Source: Knoxdaviesia capensis (taxonomy: Eukaryota; Ascomycota; Sordariomycetes; Microascales; Gondwanamycetaceae). From it: DNA of 64,000 bases. Position 1 is the stretch's first letter, and each line of letters starts with the position of its first letter. The stretch covers positions 3,720,574 to 3,784,573 of the forward strand of contig LNGK01000005.1 in the NCBI GenBank assembly GCA_001510575.1, in the 5' to 3' direction. This document shows, one piece after another, positions 12,145-24,019 of the stretch. The position numbers and the translations under genes were made by a program. The notes beneath the pieces were generated by a model that was not told the DNA's origin, searched no databases, and was given only the letters and a program-made list of their open reading frames with translations.

Positions 12145-13636
12145 CTACAGCTCCTTCGACCGCAACTTCTTCAGACGCGCGGCGCCCTCGAACAGGCCGC
12201 GGTCGATGGCCGCGGCAACCGTCAGAGTTCCGCCGATGATCGAGCACAGGGCGGTCAGGAAGCTGGTGAAGGTCTTGGCACGCTCCTCGCGGTTGATGAC
12301 CTTCATGGGGGAGATATCCTAGAGAGGGGGAGAGGAACGGGGGTTAGCAGGAGATACACACAGAAAGCCAGAAGGAAGTGAGAGACAGGTGGTGGAAAGG
12401 GAAACCGACATATGAGAAGAAGACACCGGGGATGCCGCCCCTGGAGTGCTGGCGCTCGCCGTGGCCGTCGGCCGAGTCGTCGCCGCCCGAGAGACTCCGG
12501 CGGTGGCTGGTGACGGAGTACTGGTGGGTCTCAATGGAGCCGTCGACACCCAGGCCGATGGCCATGTCGTCGTCGTTGCCGGAGGTCTGCGACGACAGGT
12601 GCACGGACTGCTTCTCCCAGCCGAGCGGCAGGTACGAGGTCGGCACGATCTTGACAAAGTACATGAAGTTGAAGTTGGGGTCGACGGAGAACTCCTGGTG
12701 GTTGTCGAGCGGGCTGAGGTTGTAGTCGTGCCACGAGTTGCGGTTGCCGAGGCGCGACATGATGTTCTTGGGCAGCTCGGGCCCGAAGCGCAGCGAGTGG
12801 ATGACGTGCGTGAAGTCGTGGCTGACCGGGTTCGGGCCCTTGCCCGGGTCGAGGTACGCGTTCATGTCGTGGATGTGCATGTTGCCGCTGCTGAAGCTGC
12901 GGCCCGGCGCGATGTGGAAGTTGCCAATCACCTTGTTGACCTGCAGCCCGCCCTCGATGCGGCAGCCCTCGCGCCGCTGCTCCTCTAGCCGCTCGGCGTA
13001 GTGCTCGCGCATGCACTGCTCGACGTTCTCGCCCGAGCCAAACGCCCACGACGCCTGCGCGTAGGCGTCGCGCACCTCCTCGCACGTGTTGCAGCAGCCG
13101 GGCTTGGTGGCACCGGGAGGGGCGGCGGCGCCGTAGCAGTCGCCGCAGTATGCGGGATCGAGATGCTTGGCCTCGTCGTGGCTGTAGTCCACAGAGAAAG
13201 GGTTAGATGAGTGTGAAGACGCCTCCAGCACAGATGTCCGGAAGAAGAAGAAGGAGACTCACAGGTCCATGGCGTTGATGGCAATGACACCGCCGCCGTC
13301 GGCCTCCGGGTGCAGCCGCACCTTGCGGATGCCGTGGGCAATGCCGTGCTGCTGCTCGCCCGAGACATCCATGACGTCGAGCGACAGCATCTCACACGGC
13401 ACGTGCGGGAAGCTGACGTTCAGGTGGATCGACATGCGCTCGCCGCGGCCCTTGTCGACAATCAGCTCGGGGTGGATCACCACGCGGCGGTAGTCGGCCC
13501 ACTCGCCGAACGACAGCCACAGGACCACCAGCAGCGACGCAATGGTGATGACGCCGCCCGACGTGGTTCGTATCCGCGCCTCGTCGACGGTTTTGGCGAA
13601 GGCGTCGAGCCTTGTGAATCGCGATCTCGACGACAT
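12145..13636 (-). CDS. erv46: Erv46/ERGIC3 COPII-vesicle cargo receptor subunit
   Basis: Three exons on the minus strand, 13636-13263, 13181-12410 and 12318-12145, give 439 residues. The N-terminus RFTRLDAFAKTVDEARIRT is the conserved cytosolic start of the ERGIC/Erv family, followed by a first membrane segment (VITIASLLVVLWLSF). A Cys-rich lumenal part follows (CGDCYGA, CCNTCEEV). The end DISPMKVIN, then SFLTALCSIIGGTLTVAAA, is the second membrane segment with the short cytosolic tail. Erv46 works with Erv41 in cycling between ER and Golgi and retrieves ER-resident proteins. The second intron has a non-consensus donor GTCGGT, but the join is fixed by phase and by the conserved FFSY/DISPMKV junction. 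The gene shares a divergent upstream region with rna15. Confidence 0.93.
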
Positions 13637-14845
13637 TGTGTGTGCGGGAAAAGAAGACGATCTGGAAGGGGGATGGAGAAGAGCAAGGGCACGCAAGGTG
13701 CAATTGAGGCGTGAGACTCGCCGTGTCTGGAAGGTCAAAGGAAGGTCGTTCTTCGCCGTCAACAGCCGGACCGGAGACGAGGATCGGAGGCGGTTGGTGT
13801 CGCCGATGTCGGGGTCGGGATCTCGGCCGGGCTGCAGCTCACGAGTCGCGGCCAACTGACTGACACTATACGTGTCCCTTTGTTTGGTCTTTTCGTTGCT
13901 GGACACAGAAGAAGAAACGTGTCTCAAGTGTAGAGAGGATTTATGTGAGAGATAAGAAAAGAAGACGATCAGCTCAATTCAGGAGAAGAGAAAAACCAGA
14001 ACACCAAGAAAGCATCACCAAAAAATAGAGGCAGAGGTTCTACATAGAAATAAAGTGTCATCTTAGAAACAAAAGGTGAATTGTGGCCTTTCAGGGAAGG
14101 AACTAACTAGTCCTTGTTCTTTTTACCCTGCTTTAGCAGAATTGGAAGTTCTGGAACGATTGGCAGCTTGTGATTGGCTGGAAAAGCAGCCTGGTTCCTG
14201 GATTGTTCGTGGCTGTTATTGGCTGGCGGCAGATCTCTGGCTGTGGATATTTCTGGGATATGATTGGCTGAAAATAGCTCCTCTTGTTTTTAGCATCTGC
14301 TTTTTCCAAGCAGAACAGAAGCTGTGATGTTTCCTATGTTTTTTTTTTCTTCATAGCAGATGTTTTTGGAAGCAAAGCAGAAGACTAAACACTGCATACC
14401 ACAGATCACCATCAGCTTTATTTCTTCCATTCTTCTCATCGGCTTTTCTCTTTTTCCTTCTTTCTCCCTTTCTTTCTCCCTCCCTTCATTGGTTCCTCTT
14501 CTTTCGTGCTTCTGCACACCTCCGTTCTCCAGATTCCATCTTCTATCTTCGCTTTTCTCCCCTAACCCAGCTCACCTTCAGTGCTTCTATTCACTATAGC
14601 TTCTCCATGAGAGCACCAGTCGTCCCTGCCTAACTTTCCCACTGACGCTCCTGCCCCTGCATATTTTTGAATAGCCCATACAAGACCCTTTTTTGGAAGC
14701 TGCTCCAATCAGGTTAGGGATCGCTCCTTCTGCCTTTTCTCTCCCCCAACATCCTTGACAGTTCTCTTATCCTTTTCTTTCTCCTCCATTTTTCCCTCTC
14801 TTCTTTTTTCCTTCTTTCTTTTTTCCTTCTTTCTTACTATCAATC
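13637..14845. other. Divergent promoter region erv46/rna15
   Basis: About 1.2 kb lies between two divergently transcribed housekeeping genes. It contains the ATTGG cluster listed separately and, from about 14400 to 14840, a strongly CT-rich stretch that should be the rna15 leader. I see no other gene. Confidence 0.6.
14141..14267. promoter_or_regulatory. Cluster of five inverted CCAAT boxes
   Basis: ATTGG (CCAAT on the minus strand) occurs at 14141, 14159, 14173, 14218 and 14263. Three copies share the longer form ATTGGCTG. This is the binding sequence of the heterotrimeric CCAAT-binding complex (Hap/Php/CBC). The position, about 600 bases from either start codon, suits a shared control element for erv46 and rna15. 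Function is inferred from the motif density. Confidence 0.5.
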
Positions 14846-16114
14846 ATGTCTGCCAAACAACCATCCCGAGTAGTATTTGTGGGAAATATCCCTTACGGTA
14901 AGTTTTGTTCCCTTTTCTTCTTCTTTTCTTCTAGAACATAAGAAACCATCTTCTGAATGTGAATACTGATTTCTTTTCTATTTCCCCCGGATCTTCTAGA
15001 CCTTTCTGAAGAGCAGATCACCGAAATATTTAGCAGTGCCGGCAAAGTTGTGAACTTCCGCCTCGTCTACGACCGTGAAACCGGACGACCCAAGGGTTTT
15101 GGATTCGCCGAATACCCCGACGCTGGTGCGTGTTTTGCCACGGTCTCTCCGATTCCGATTGCCGGCTCGAAGTGATACGGTCCCCGGAGCTTCGCGATGC
15201 AAGCACTCAAGCAGCTCATGTCGCGTCTGTGTTCGCGTGCATCGCATACTAACTCTGCCGCCATTCTCCCATTATCTAATAGACTCGGCTGCTTCGGCTG
15301 TCCGCAACCTGAACAACCACGAGATCAAAAACCGCCGCCTGCGTGTCGACTTCTCCAACGAAGGAGGTCTCGACCTAGACGACGATATGAACCCAGCGTC
15401 TCATGTATGCAGCCTTCCGCGCCTCCCTTCTCCATGACATCATCTCGCCAACGGCCCGGCACTAATCTCTTTTGCTTTCGTTTGCGATAACCATAGTTCG
15501 GTCCTCACTTCTCGTCGAACGGCGCCAGCTCGGCTGCCCCGGCCCCGGCCGCGTCGAATAGCACCCCGCTCCCGCCTCTTCCTCCCGGCAAGGAGCTGCC
15601 TCCCGGTGTTACCTGCACCGATGCTATCTCGCGCACCCTCAACACGCTGCCGCCGTCGCAGCTGCTCGACATTCTCTCGCAGATGAAGCTGATGGCCATG
15701 AATGACCCCGCCCGCGCCACCGAGCTCTTCAACCAGGCCCCCCAGCTCGGCTTTGCTATTTTCCAGGCCCTGCTCCTGATGAACCTCGTGTCGCCCGATG
15801 CCGTCCAGTCTGTGCTCGAGACCGCAACCATGCCTTCCGCCCCCGTTGCCGCTCCCCCGCCCGTGGCTGCTCCCGCCGCTTACCCGCCGGCCCACGCCTA
15901 TGCCCAGCCTGTTGCTCCGCCTGCCGCTCCGCCTGCCGCGTACGGCATGGCCCAGCCTGCGTATGCTCCGGCCGCTGCTCCCCCGGCCGTGAACCCCAAC
16001 GCCCTGATGACCGCTGTGATGGAGCTTCCCCAGGAAACCATCGACGCGCTCCCCGAGGCCGAGCGTGCCCAGATCCTGGCTCTCCGCGCCAGCTTCGTCG
16101 GACAACGCCATTAG
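14846..16114 (+). CDS. rna15: Cleavage stimulation factor CstF-64/Rna15 homolog
   Basis: Four exons, 14846-14897, 15000-15125, 15283-15404 and 15497-16114, give 305 residues. The N-terminal RRM is complete: RNP2 is VVFVGNIPY and RNP1 is GRPKGFGFAEY. Next comes a hinge region around PPSQLLDILSQMKLMAMNDP and GFAIFQALLLMNLV, where CstF-64 binds CstF-77/Rna14. A Pro/Ala/Tyr/Gln-rich linker precedes a C-terminal helical domain (LPQETIDALPEAERAQILALR) that contacts Pcf11. The protein binds GU/U-rich RNA downstream of poly(A) sites and acts in pre-mRNA 3'-end cleavage in the nucleus. Three introns inside or just after the RRM all have GT-AG ends and matching phases. Confidence 0.95.
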
Positions 16115-16588
16115 CCGCCATGATGGGGCGGTTCTACTGCTCTTTCTTTCTTTTCATCATTCTCCTGTACACCTGCTGTCCCTCCATTGGTTGAACGGCT
16201 ATTAGGGATCGTCCGGCATTTGCTTTTTTTGACACGTGCGTTTTTTTTTTTTCGGAACTGGGGAAACTGGTGGGGGAAACAAATACTTGGGAACCCGATA
16301 TCATAGGTGTTTTTTTTTTTTTCATTATCATGCATGGCGTTCGGAATGGTCGGCCTGGGATACTTTGGGAACACCCGCAGAGTTACGTTTGTTTTCGACG
16401 AAGACAATTAAACCAAAACAAAAATACTAGATTGTCACAAAAGCTTCGTGTATTGTGTGGTACAGTAAAGAAGAAAATGCCCAAACTCCCTGGTGAAACT
16501 CCCCGGTGAAACTCTATGCCGATATGCCAAACCAATGAATGCATGACTCCCGTCCCCAAAACAAGTCGGCTCGCTCGCGTCACGCCCC
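16115..16588. other. 3' region between convergent rna15 and dus4
   Basis: About 475 bases hold T runs (16238-16252, 16310-16322) and an 11-base near-perfect tandem CTCCC(T/C)GGTGAAA at about 16486-16513. It probably contains both transcript ends. I see no gene. Confidence 0.5.
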
Positions 16589-17962
16589 TCACGTCCGCCT
16601 CACCAGCCCACCCGCGCGACCAGTCTTCTTCTCGACGACCTCATCCAAGAAATCCACCACATCCACAAAGTTCGTGCACGCCGCCAAGCGCGCGCGCTCC
16701 GGCTTGCTCAGCAGGCCGCGCCGCGTCGCGGAGTCGCCCGCCATGCCCGGCCCGCACATCTCCGACAGGTGGTGCAGGGCCAGCTTGAGCGGCAGCGGGC
16801 TGCGCACCGCGTGGTTGACGAAGGTCTCGATGGCGGCCCACGGACACGTGGCGTGGCCGGCAAACAGCGCCGGGTTGGCGAGGAGGCCGCGCGCAGCCAT
16901 CAGGCCCGACAGGCCGGTGGTGCTGGGGCGCGGCGGGCACTCCGCGGTGGCGGCGGGCAGGCCCGGCAGCGTGGGCAGCTGCGGCAGGGCGGCCAGCTCG
17001 AACACGTCGCCGGAGAGCAGGACCGGCACGGCGGCGTGGAACTCGGCGAGCAGGATGCGCAGAGCGTCGGTGTTGATCGGCGCGGTCGACGGCGTGTAGC
17101 GCGTGCGCGGGTGGATGGTGATCCAGTCGACGTTCGGGCGGTTGCGGTCGCCAACGACCGCGTGGAGGAAGTCCACGGTGCGCCGCAGGTCCTTGTGCAC
17201 GCGCACCTTGACGCTGACGGAGCGGCCGGAGCCGCCGTCGCGCCGGCGGTCCCAGCCGTGGCGCGCCAGCCGGGCGCGGGTCTCGCACACCATGTCGCGC
17301 ACGAGCTCGGGCTTGTCCATCAGCGCGGCGCCGAGCGTCTCCGCGCACGCCCACGACTGCGGGCAGCCGCAGTTGAGGTCGACGCCGTTGACGAACGGCG
17401 CCGCCAGGGTCGCCGCGCGCGACATCTCGGCCGGCGAGTTTGCGCCGAATTGCAGGATTGTGGGCGGCATTGCGTTGGCCGTCGATATCGAGAAGTCTGG
17501 GACTTTGCGTCAGCGCTCGGTCTGGTGTGTGGCGGTACAAACGGCAAACGGGGGAGAGAGGGGGGGGTGGGGGGTGGAAGGTGACGTACCGCTGTCTCGG
17601 GCGAAGTGGTTTCGGTTGAACTCCTTTGCGAGAATCATCGGTGTGTAGCACAGATCAACGCCATAATCCTGGACCGTTTGCCGAAACGCGAGCTGCTCGG
17701 CGGGAAATGGGGCGTTAGCCACAGTGGCATTCCACAGAACCATGCTTCGGAACGCTGACGTGCCTTGCTGTACCGGACCATCGGTGCCGACACGTACAGG
17801 TAGCGGTCTTGACTCCGGGCCAGATCAAAGAGTTTGAGGGGGCTGTATATAAAAGCTAGTTAGCTTTCACACTCAAATAGCGGATGACGCTTGGAAGAGA
17901 ACCTACTGAATCAGAGGCTGGGTGGGATTGCCCGCATCGATGACCACATCGTCAACGGCCAT
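16589..17962 (-). CDS. dus4: tRNA-dihydrouridine synthase Dus4
   Basis: Four exons on the minus strand, 17962-17907, 17842-17764, 17692-17590 and 17496-16589, give 381 residues. The flavin-binding TIM barrel starts at YLYVSAPMVRYSK; then come DYGVDLCYTPMI and ILQFGANS. The signature GVDLNCGCPQ carries the catalytic Cys about 124, and ITIHPRTRYTP follows. Dus4 enzymes reduce uridines in the D-loop of cytoplasmic tRNAs using FMN and NADPH. The second intron begins GC, not GT (AAG/GCACGT ... CTAAC ... GAGCAG). It must be removed because its 71 bases break the frame, and its removal joins RYSK to LAFRQ as in the family. The start lies only about 260 bases from a retrotransposon end. Confidence 0.93.
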
Positions 17963-18220
17963 GACGGACTCGAGGCCCAGGTGGTAAGTATCATACGCTC
18001 TGGAAGGACGAGCTCTTTGGATTCAAAGGATAAGAGATTCAAGAATAGTACGCAAAGAGGATCCTGTGCCTAGTGGTAGGAAAAAATGCTGTGATACTGG
18101 CTTAGAAGACTCGCGATGATGCCAAAGTGAAAATGTTTTGATAGTGGGGTTTGCTACCCCTCCAACCCTACACCCAAACCCTTGCCAAAACTTGCAACCC
18201 TAATTATCCCCAGTGCTGAC

Positions 18221-18415
18221 TGTTGTTTGGAATGATGACGGAAGATGAATAAGTTAATGGAATTGAACTTAGGAATTGAGTAAAAAGTTAGATGTAGGAG
18301 GAAGAAAATGGGCTAGACTAGAAATGGATAGAAGTCTAGCATTTATAGGCTAGCCAGAACCAGGCTTTAGCCCACCGGTCACGTGATCCACGTATTTCCG
18401 TCCTTCCTATTTATA
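18221..18415 (-). repeat. Outer LTR, low-coordinate copy (3' LTR of the element)
   Basis: 195 bp, starting TGTTGTTTGG and ending TATTTATA (TG...TA, from an original CA). Compared with the other copy it carries four C-to-T changes, all in CpA context, and no G-to-A changes. It also contains CACGTGATCCACG. Confidence 0.95.
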
Positions 18416-18599
18416 CGCCCCTCGGACGTAAATGCGTTCTTAATATGCGCCCCTCGGAATAAATAATATAGGAATACTATTATTAGGAAAAAAAAACTTT
18501 AGTATAGGAAGCGTAGGAAAAGAAAATATATGAAAACCTAAAAACCTTTAGAAAGGGAAAAAAAAAAACGTATCTTATTTTATTAGAGTACTTCGAAAT

Positions 18600-19131
18600 C
18601 GGTTATAAAGCTGGAAACTAAGTGGCTTGGTTAAGATATTAGCTATTTATTCCGTATTTAGAACGTATTTAATAGATAAAAACTTAGAACGAACGGATTC
18701 CCGAATTAGATGAAATTTCGGGTGAATATGCTTGCTCTTATTATGGAATCTCGGGTTATTAATGAGCTTAAGAGTACTAGCATTATCGACTCGTAGTCGG
18801 ATATTATAGCTTCAGTTAATTTTATATAAGAAATTACGTAGCTATAACGCTTCCTTAGTAGCTATATTTGCTACTATATATTTAGCCTCGATAGTTAATT
18901 AGGTAATAACTACTTACTTTCTACTTACCTAGGCGATCGGACTACCTTAGATTAATAGGACCTATCCTATTACGGAGCGGCTATTTAGTATAGTATTATA
19001 GCTAGTATCTAAAAAGCTAACTATTAATATAGGCGAAAAGTCTAGCTTAGAAGGTCTCTTATATCTTAAGGATAAGTTCGTCGTCGCTAATAAGTATCTG
19101 ACGATCCGTCTTAGTAATACGAATAGAGGAA
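18600..19131 (-). pseudogene. Copia RNase H remnant, 3' part
   Basis: The minus strand reads RRIVRYLLATTNLSLRYKR at about 19130-19050, which aligns with the LRYLKGT..LGL.Y start of copia RNase H. A further segment matching the GYSDADWAG..DTRRSTSGY region follows, with stops and Gly/Asp losses typical of RIP. The 5' continuation lies beyond the nested element at 24.87 kb and above. Confidence 0.7.
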
Positions 19132-19414
19132 TGTGATTCCTAGATATATAGTCTAAAGGACTAATAAATGAGTTATAATTGTAAGGCACGTATAGAGAAA
19201 TATATATAAAGGGAAGCTTAAATTTTTTCTATCTTAAGATATTTCTTATAAAAGCGCGGTAGATATCTACCTTTTATAGGTCTTTTACTAGCTCTTTAAG
19301 GTATTTATATATATATAGATATATACCTAAATACTTACCGCTAGGTAGTATCTACGTGTATTAGTATACGTTTATACGTAATTATAATATACTCTAACCT
19401 ATTAGGGATCTATA
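19132..19414 (-). repeat. Inner LTR, low-coordinate copy
   Basis: 283 bp, starting TGTGATTCC and ending GGATCTATA. It differs from the 24582-24864 copy by about a dozen transitions, most at CpA/TpG sites, affecting both copies. Confidence 0.9.
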
Positions 19415-22029
19415 AGATCCCCTTTCTTAACTAGATCGTCTACGATCTACCTTTAACTAGTAAAGGATATTAAAAGGACTTCCCTTTATATAATTTTATA
19501 CTCGTATTACGAGCGGTTTTTAATTATTTTTATATTTTTCTAGGGGTCCTCTTTTTTTATCCTTTTCGATTTTTCTAAGCGTATAGAAAGAAATATAATA
19601 TAAAGCGAGTCTAAATAGCGGTTAGATAGGAATAATAATAGTAATCGATAGGAAAATAGGTATCTAGTATAATAAAAGGGAACTTCCTATTTATAGCGTT
19701 TCGGGTAGCTATAGGTACCGTTTTATCTATCTAACGATATAAATACCTTAGTATTAGATAGCATTAGGGGGGATTAAGAATACTACGACGCCTAGTCGGA
19801 TAATAATAGCTTATACTATACTATATAGGTAGCAATTACGTAACTTATCTACCTATTATTAGTTAATATAAGCGGGCGCTACGCTTAGGAATTAGGCTAT
19901 AAAGGTAGCGGGGACCGGGGCGTTAGGGAAAGGGGGTGCTATTACGATAGCGGTAGCTACTATTAGTATAGCTATTAGCGTAAATGCTAGTATTACCGGT
20001 ATAACGGCGGCTCTACCGGCTAGTATTAGTACTATAACGGCTAGTATAACGGGTGCTACTACTAGCGGAGTAGGTACCGGCGGGGGTCCTCCCTTAATAG
20101 TATTAATTTTAGCGGCCTCGGTAGCCGAAAAGAGAAGTAATAGGTATACCGAGGTCGGGGCTAGCGTTAAAGCCGTACGCCGTAGGCGTATAATAATTAA
20201 TTAAATAGGTACGAGGTATCCCTTAAAGGTATATTAGATAGCTACTATATTAATAAAACGGCTCGTATTATTAAATTCCGCGTTATTTAACTTCCGATTA
20301 ATAGCCGTAGAGTCCCTATTATAGACGAGTATATATTTAGCTATAGCGATATCCCGTAGCGCTCGGGTTTACGTACTTAGCGTATTAATCTAGTTCTTAT
20401 CGGTATCTATAAAGGTATTTATTTTAGCCGATATATTACTAGGTACCTAGTAATTAGCTTAATAGTTATAGTATTCGGTATAAGTATTCTATATAACGTT
20501 ATTAATAACGTATCGATAGTAGAGAATACCCGGGTATTTAATACGTCTTAGTACGTATCGGGTATACGGAATCGGCTCGATAGCTCCGACTATAGCGGTA
20601 ACGCGCGGTACGTTCGTAGCGGGAGTAGCGGTAGGGGAAATAGCGGCTATAGTAGGTAATAAGGTATTATTAGCGTTATTATTATTATTATTAGTAAGCT
20701 ATTAAGAGATATTATTATCGTTTATAGTATAAATAGTAGGCTCGGTAAGTAGAATAGCTATTAATAGTACTAGTAATAGGAAGGATAGATAAGAAAGAGA
20801 TAGTAGTAATAAGAGAGATAAAGAACTATCTAATTCTAAATCGTTTATAGTTAGAGATCGCTAGCTTCTTATACTTCTTCGTTAATTATATAACTATTTA
20901 TTTCTTTATTTATTATAAATAAGAAAGAATTTAGCTTTTTATTATAAAAAGTAAGGTTATTACGGCGTTTATCGTGCTATAGTAGTCCTTCTATTAGCTA
21001 ATATAGTCCTAATAGCTATTAAACTAGGTAGTTACTAAGAAAAGCGGGTCCCGGAGGGCGGAAGGGATAGCCGGATAAAGGACGTTTAGGTTAGTCGCGG
21101 TATTTAGAATATCGTGCTATAGTAGTATTTATACTATTCGATATTAGATAGCATAATTAGTACCTCCTTCCCCTCCCTTTATCGTACGAATATAAGAAAG
21201 GGCGATAGTTAGCTACGTAAATATAGGTAGCTAGCGTAAAGCGTAGGAATTAAGAATAAAGAAGGGAAGAAAGAAAAAAATAGTATATAGGCGTAGCGGT
21301 AAGTCTAGAGCGTTCTATTAATTATTAATATAGTAAAATAGGTTAAAAGTTAGGAAATACGCGGGAAAAAATCGGAAAAAGCATATAAAAGGCGGAATAT
21401 TAGTAGTAATAGTAGTAAAATAAAAAAAGAATAATAAAAAAAAAATTCTAAAAAGGGAAAATAGTGTAGCTTAATAGTAAGGCGTAGCTAAAAATAAAAA
21501 TAGAATAAAGGAAATTAGGATATAGATAGAATTATAATATAAATAGGGGATAACTATAGAACGAATATTATAAAGGAAAAGTAAAATAATAAATAAAAAA
21601 ATAAAAAAGGAAAGAATAGTATAGGGTAAGGTAACTATCTACTAATAGACGATAGACGCTTACGATCTAGCTTAAGAAGGTAACGACTAGTATACTAAAG
21701 GCTATGAATAGGCTAGCTATCCTCGATATACGCCGGGAATAAGTTAAACCTATTATAGCGTTTATCGAGCCGATAACCGCCTAGTAACTCTAGAGTATAG
21801 GTATTACCCTAGTAAACGTCGATAATAAGCTACGGTCCGTCGTAGAATAGCTCGTATTTATTCTTTTATAGTCGATATCGTAACGTCTAATCGCCTTTAC
21901 TAAAAATACGATACGTAGCTTTATTATTCTATAATATAGTATAGATATATATTTAGTATACCTTTATAGAGTTAGATAATAGGCGAACGGTCTTAAATAA
22001 CTATTTTTCGCGAGCTAAATCTTATTAAG

Positions 22030-22660
22030 AAGCGATAACTTTATCTATAGTAGGCTCCCGTTCGTATAGCGTAGTAATATAGGTAGCGCTATCGTAGGGC
22101 TCGGTACCGAAAAGTAGGTAATACGGGGAAAAGCTACTTATTTACGGTCTATTTAGGTAGATACGTATAGCTTTAGGAATAATTATTAGCTAATCGATAT
22201 CTTCTCGGTTCTTAGTATTAGCGCCGGCTAGATAGCTAGCGATATACTTAATTTACTTATTAAAGCGCTTAACTCGGCTATTCGTCCGTAAATAGTATAT
22301 TATTATACGATATTATTATATAGGGGGGTTATAGTTAGCGAGAAGGGTCTTAAATTTATTAGAGTTAAAGGGGGTACTATTATCGGTAATAATCTTAACT
22401 AGCGGTCCGAATACTACGTAAATACGTGCTACTAGTAACTTCGTAGTAGCTAAGGTGTTATTACGAGGGTCTATAACTATTATAACGTAGCTAGTAGCGT
22501 ACTTAACTACTATTAATAGCTATATCCGTTTACTATTAATAATAAAATAGCTAATAAAATCTATTCCCTAGCGTGCTAATAGTCGTGCGGTTAGTATCGG
22601 TCATAGCGATTCCGTTACTTTAGGGGGCTTTTATAGTAATTAATATTCTATATATTATCG
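22030..22660 (-). pseudogene. Gypsy-type integrase remnant of the nested element
   Basis: The minus strand gives a recognisable core with interspersed stops: DFISYF, then VKYATSYV, then RIYVVFGP and IITDNSTPF. Lower down come RVKRFNK and SPYYLLFGTEP. These correspond to the catalytic core (D..., TDNG.PF) and to the C-terminal SP..LLYG block of Ty3/gypsy integrases. RIP has introduced stop codons, so no protein is made. Confidence 0.75.
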
Positions 22661-24019
22661 AATAGCCTTATTCGTAGCTAAAATTAAATCGGGATACTAT
22701 ATTTATTTAGCTAATAGCGTATATAGGGTGCTAACGCGCGTATAGCCTTCTAGCTTATAAACCTTAATAGCTTCTAAAATAGAAGCCTCGTACGTTAGTA
22801 TTTTTATTAAGATACGGTTAATAACGGTATATACTTCGCTATAAAAGATAGCGAAATAGTCCTAGACGAAGGTCGAAGGGATACGATAGGGGAGTAGATA
22901 GCTATTCTCTAAGTAGTTAATAATATCCTAGACGTCGTGCTATCTAAGGTCGTCTAACTTCTTAATATTAGGGGCGATTAGCGTATCGTTCGTAGGTTAT
23001 TTAGTATTTATAGTATTATTCGGAGGCTATTCGGCGTCGTTTTACGGTGGTTGCGCCGGTAGACGTATCTTAAATCGTTGGTTCGGTGGTTTAGGGGTCT
23101 CGTCATTAGTGGTAGGAAAGGCGTTGGTTAACGTGTCATTATCGTTCGTTCCGCACCCTTCCTCCTCATTCGTTACGAGCGCCATATCCATACGCGGCCG
23201 TGACAACTAATTAGCTAAAACATTAGCCTTTCTCTCTCGCTTATCTATTAAAGCTGGACTCTATACGGTCCGTGAGTAGCGCTTTTATTATTTACTTTAA
23301 TTCCTCGATCGTAATAGACTCGGTATGTTAAGGCGGTGGACTACTTGCCGGCTATACCGGTGGAACATTTATCCCGTTATCTATAGCCTTTCCTTTCCCT
23401 CGTCCTATTATTATCTAACGATTATACGTAATAGGGGTTACTTCCGTAGGGGGTTATAGCTCCTTAACCGGTAACTTACCGGTTTATAGGTTAGTTATAG
23501 CGCTTACCTTACTTAAGGCTTTAAGGTTATAAGTAATACTTTTATCTCTTTTATATAGAATACGTTATTCTTTATCCGATATTTAGCGTAAAAGCGGATA
23601 TTAGCGGTCTAGGCTCGCTAGGAAATAGGGGGTTAGGGATATAAACCGATAGTAAGTAGGAGCGAAAGGGAATAAATAGGGAAAACTAGAGCGTAATAGT
23701 TATAAATAGTTAGATAGTCTAGATTTATAGGGTTAATAATAGGGGAAAAAAGCGATAGAAAGGATAACTATTAGAAAAGAAATAGGGCTAGTGAAATAAG
23801 AAATAAGACTATTAGCTTATAAACGGGGTATAAAGGGGGTATAAAAGCGGGTTAGTCTTAGAATAAGAGGCGGATTAGTAATTAGAATTAAATAGAATAG
23901 GAGAATAGGTAATAAAGGAAGTCCGTAAACGGAGGTAGTAGAAAATAATCGAAAATAGTAGAAATATTAAGACGTTAGTTATCGGAATAGTAGGAGTCTT
24001 AGAAATAACTAGAAAAAGT

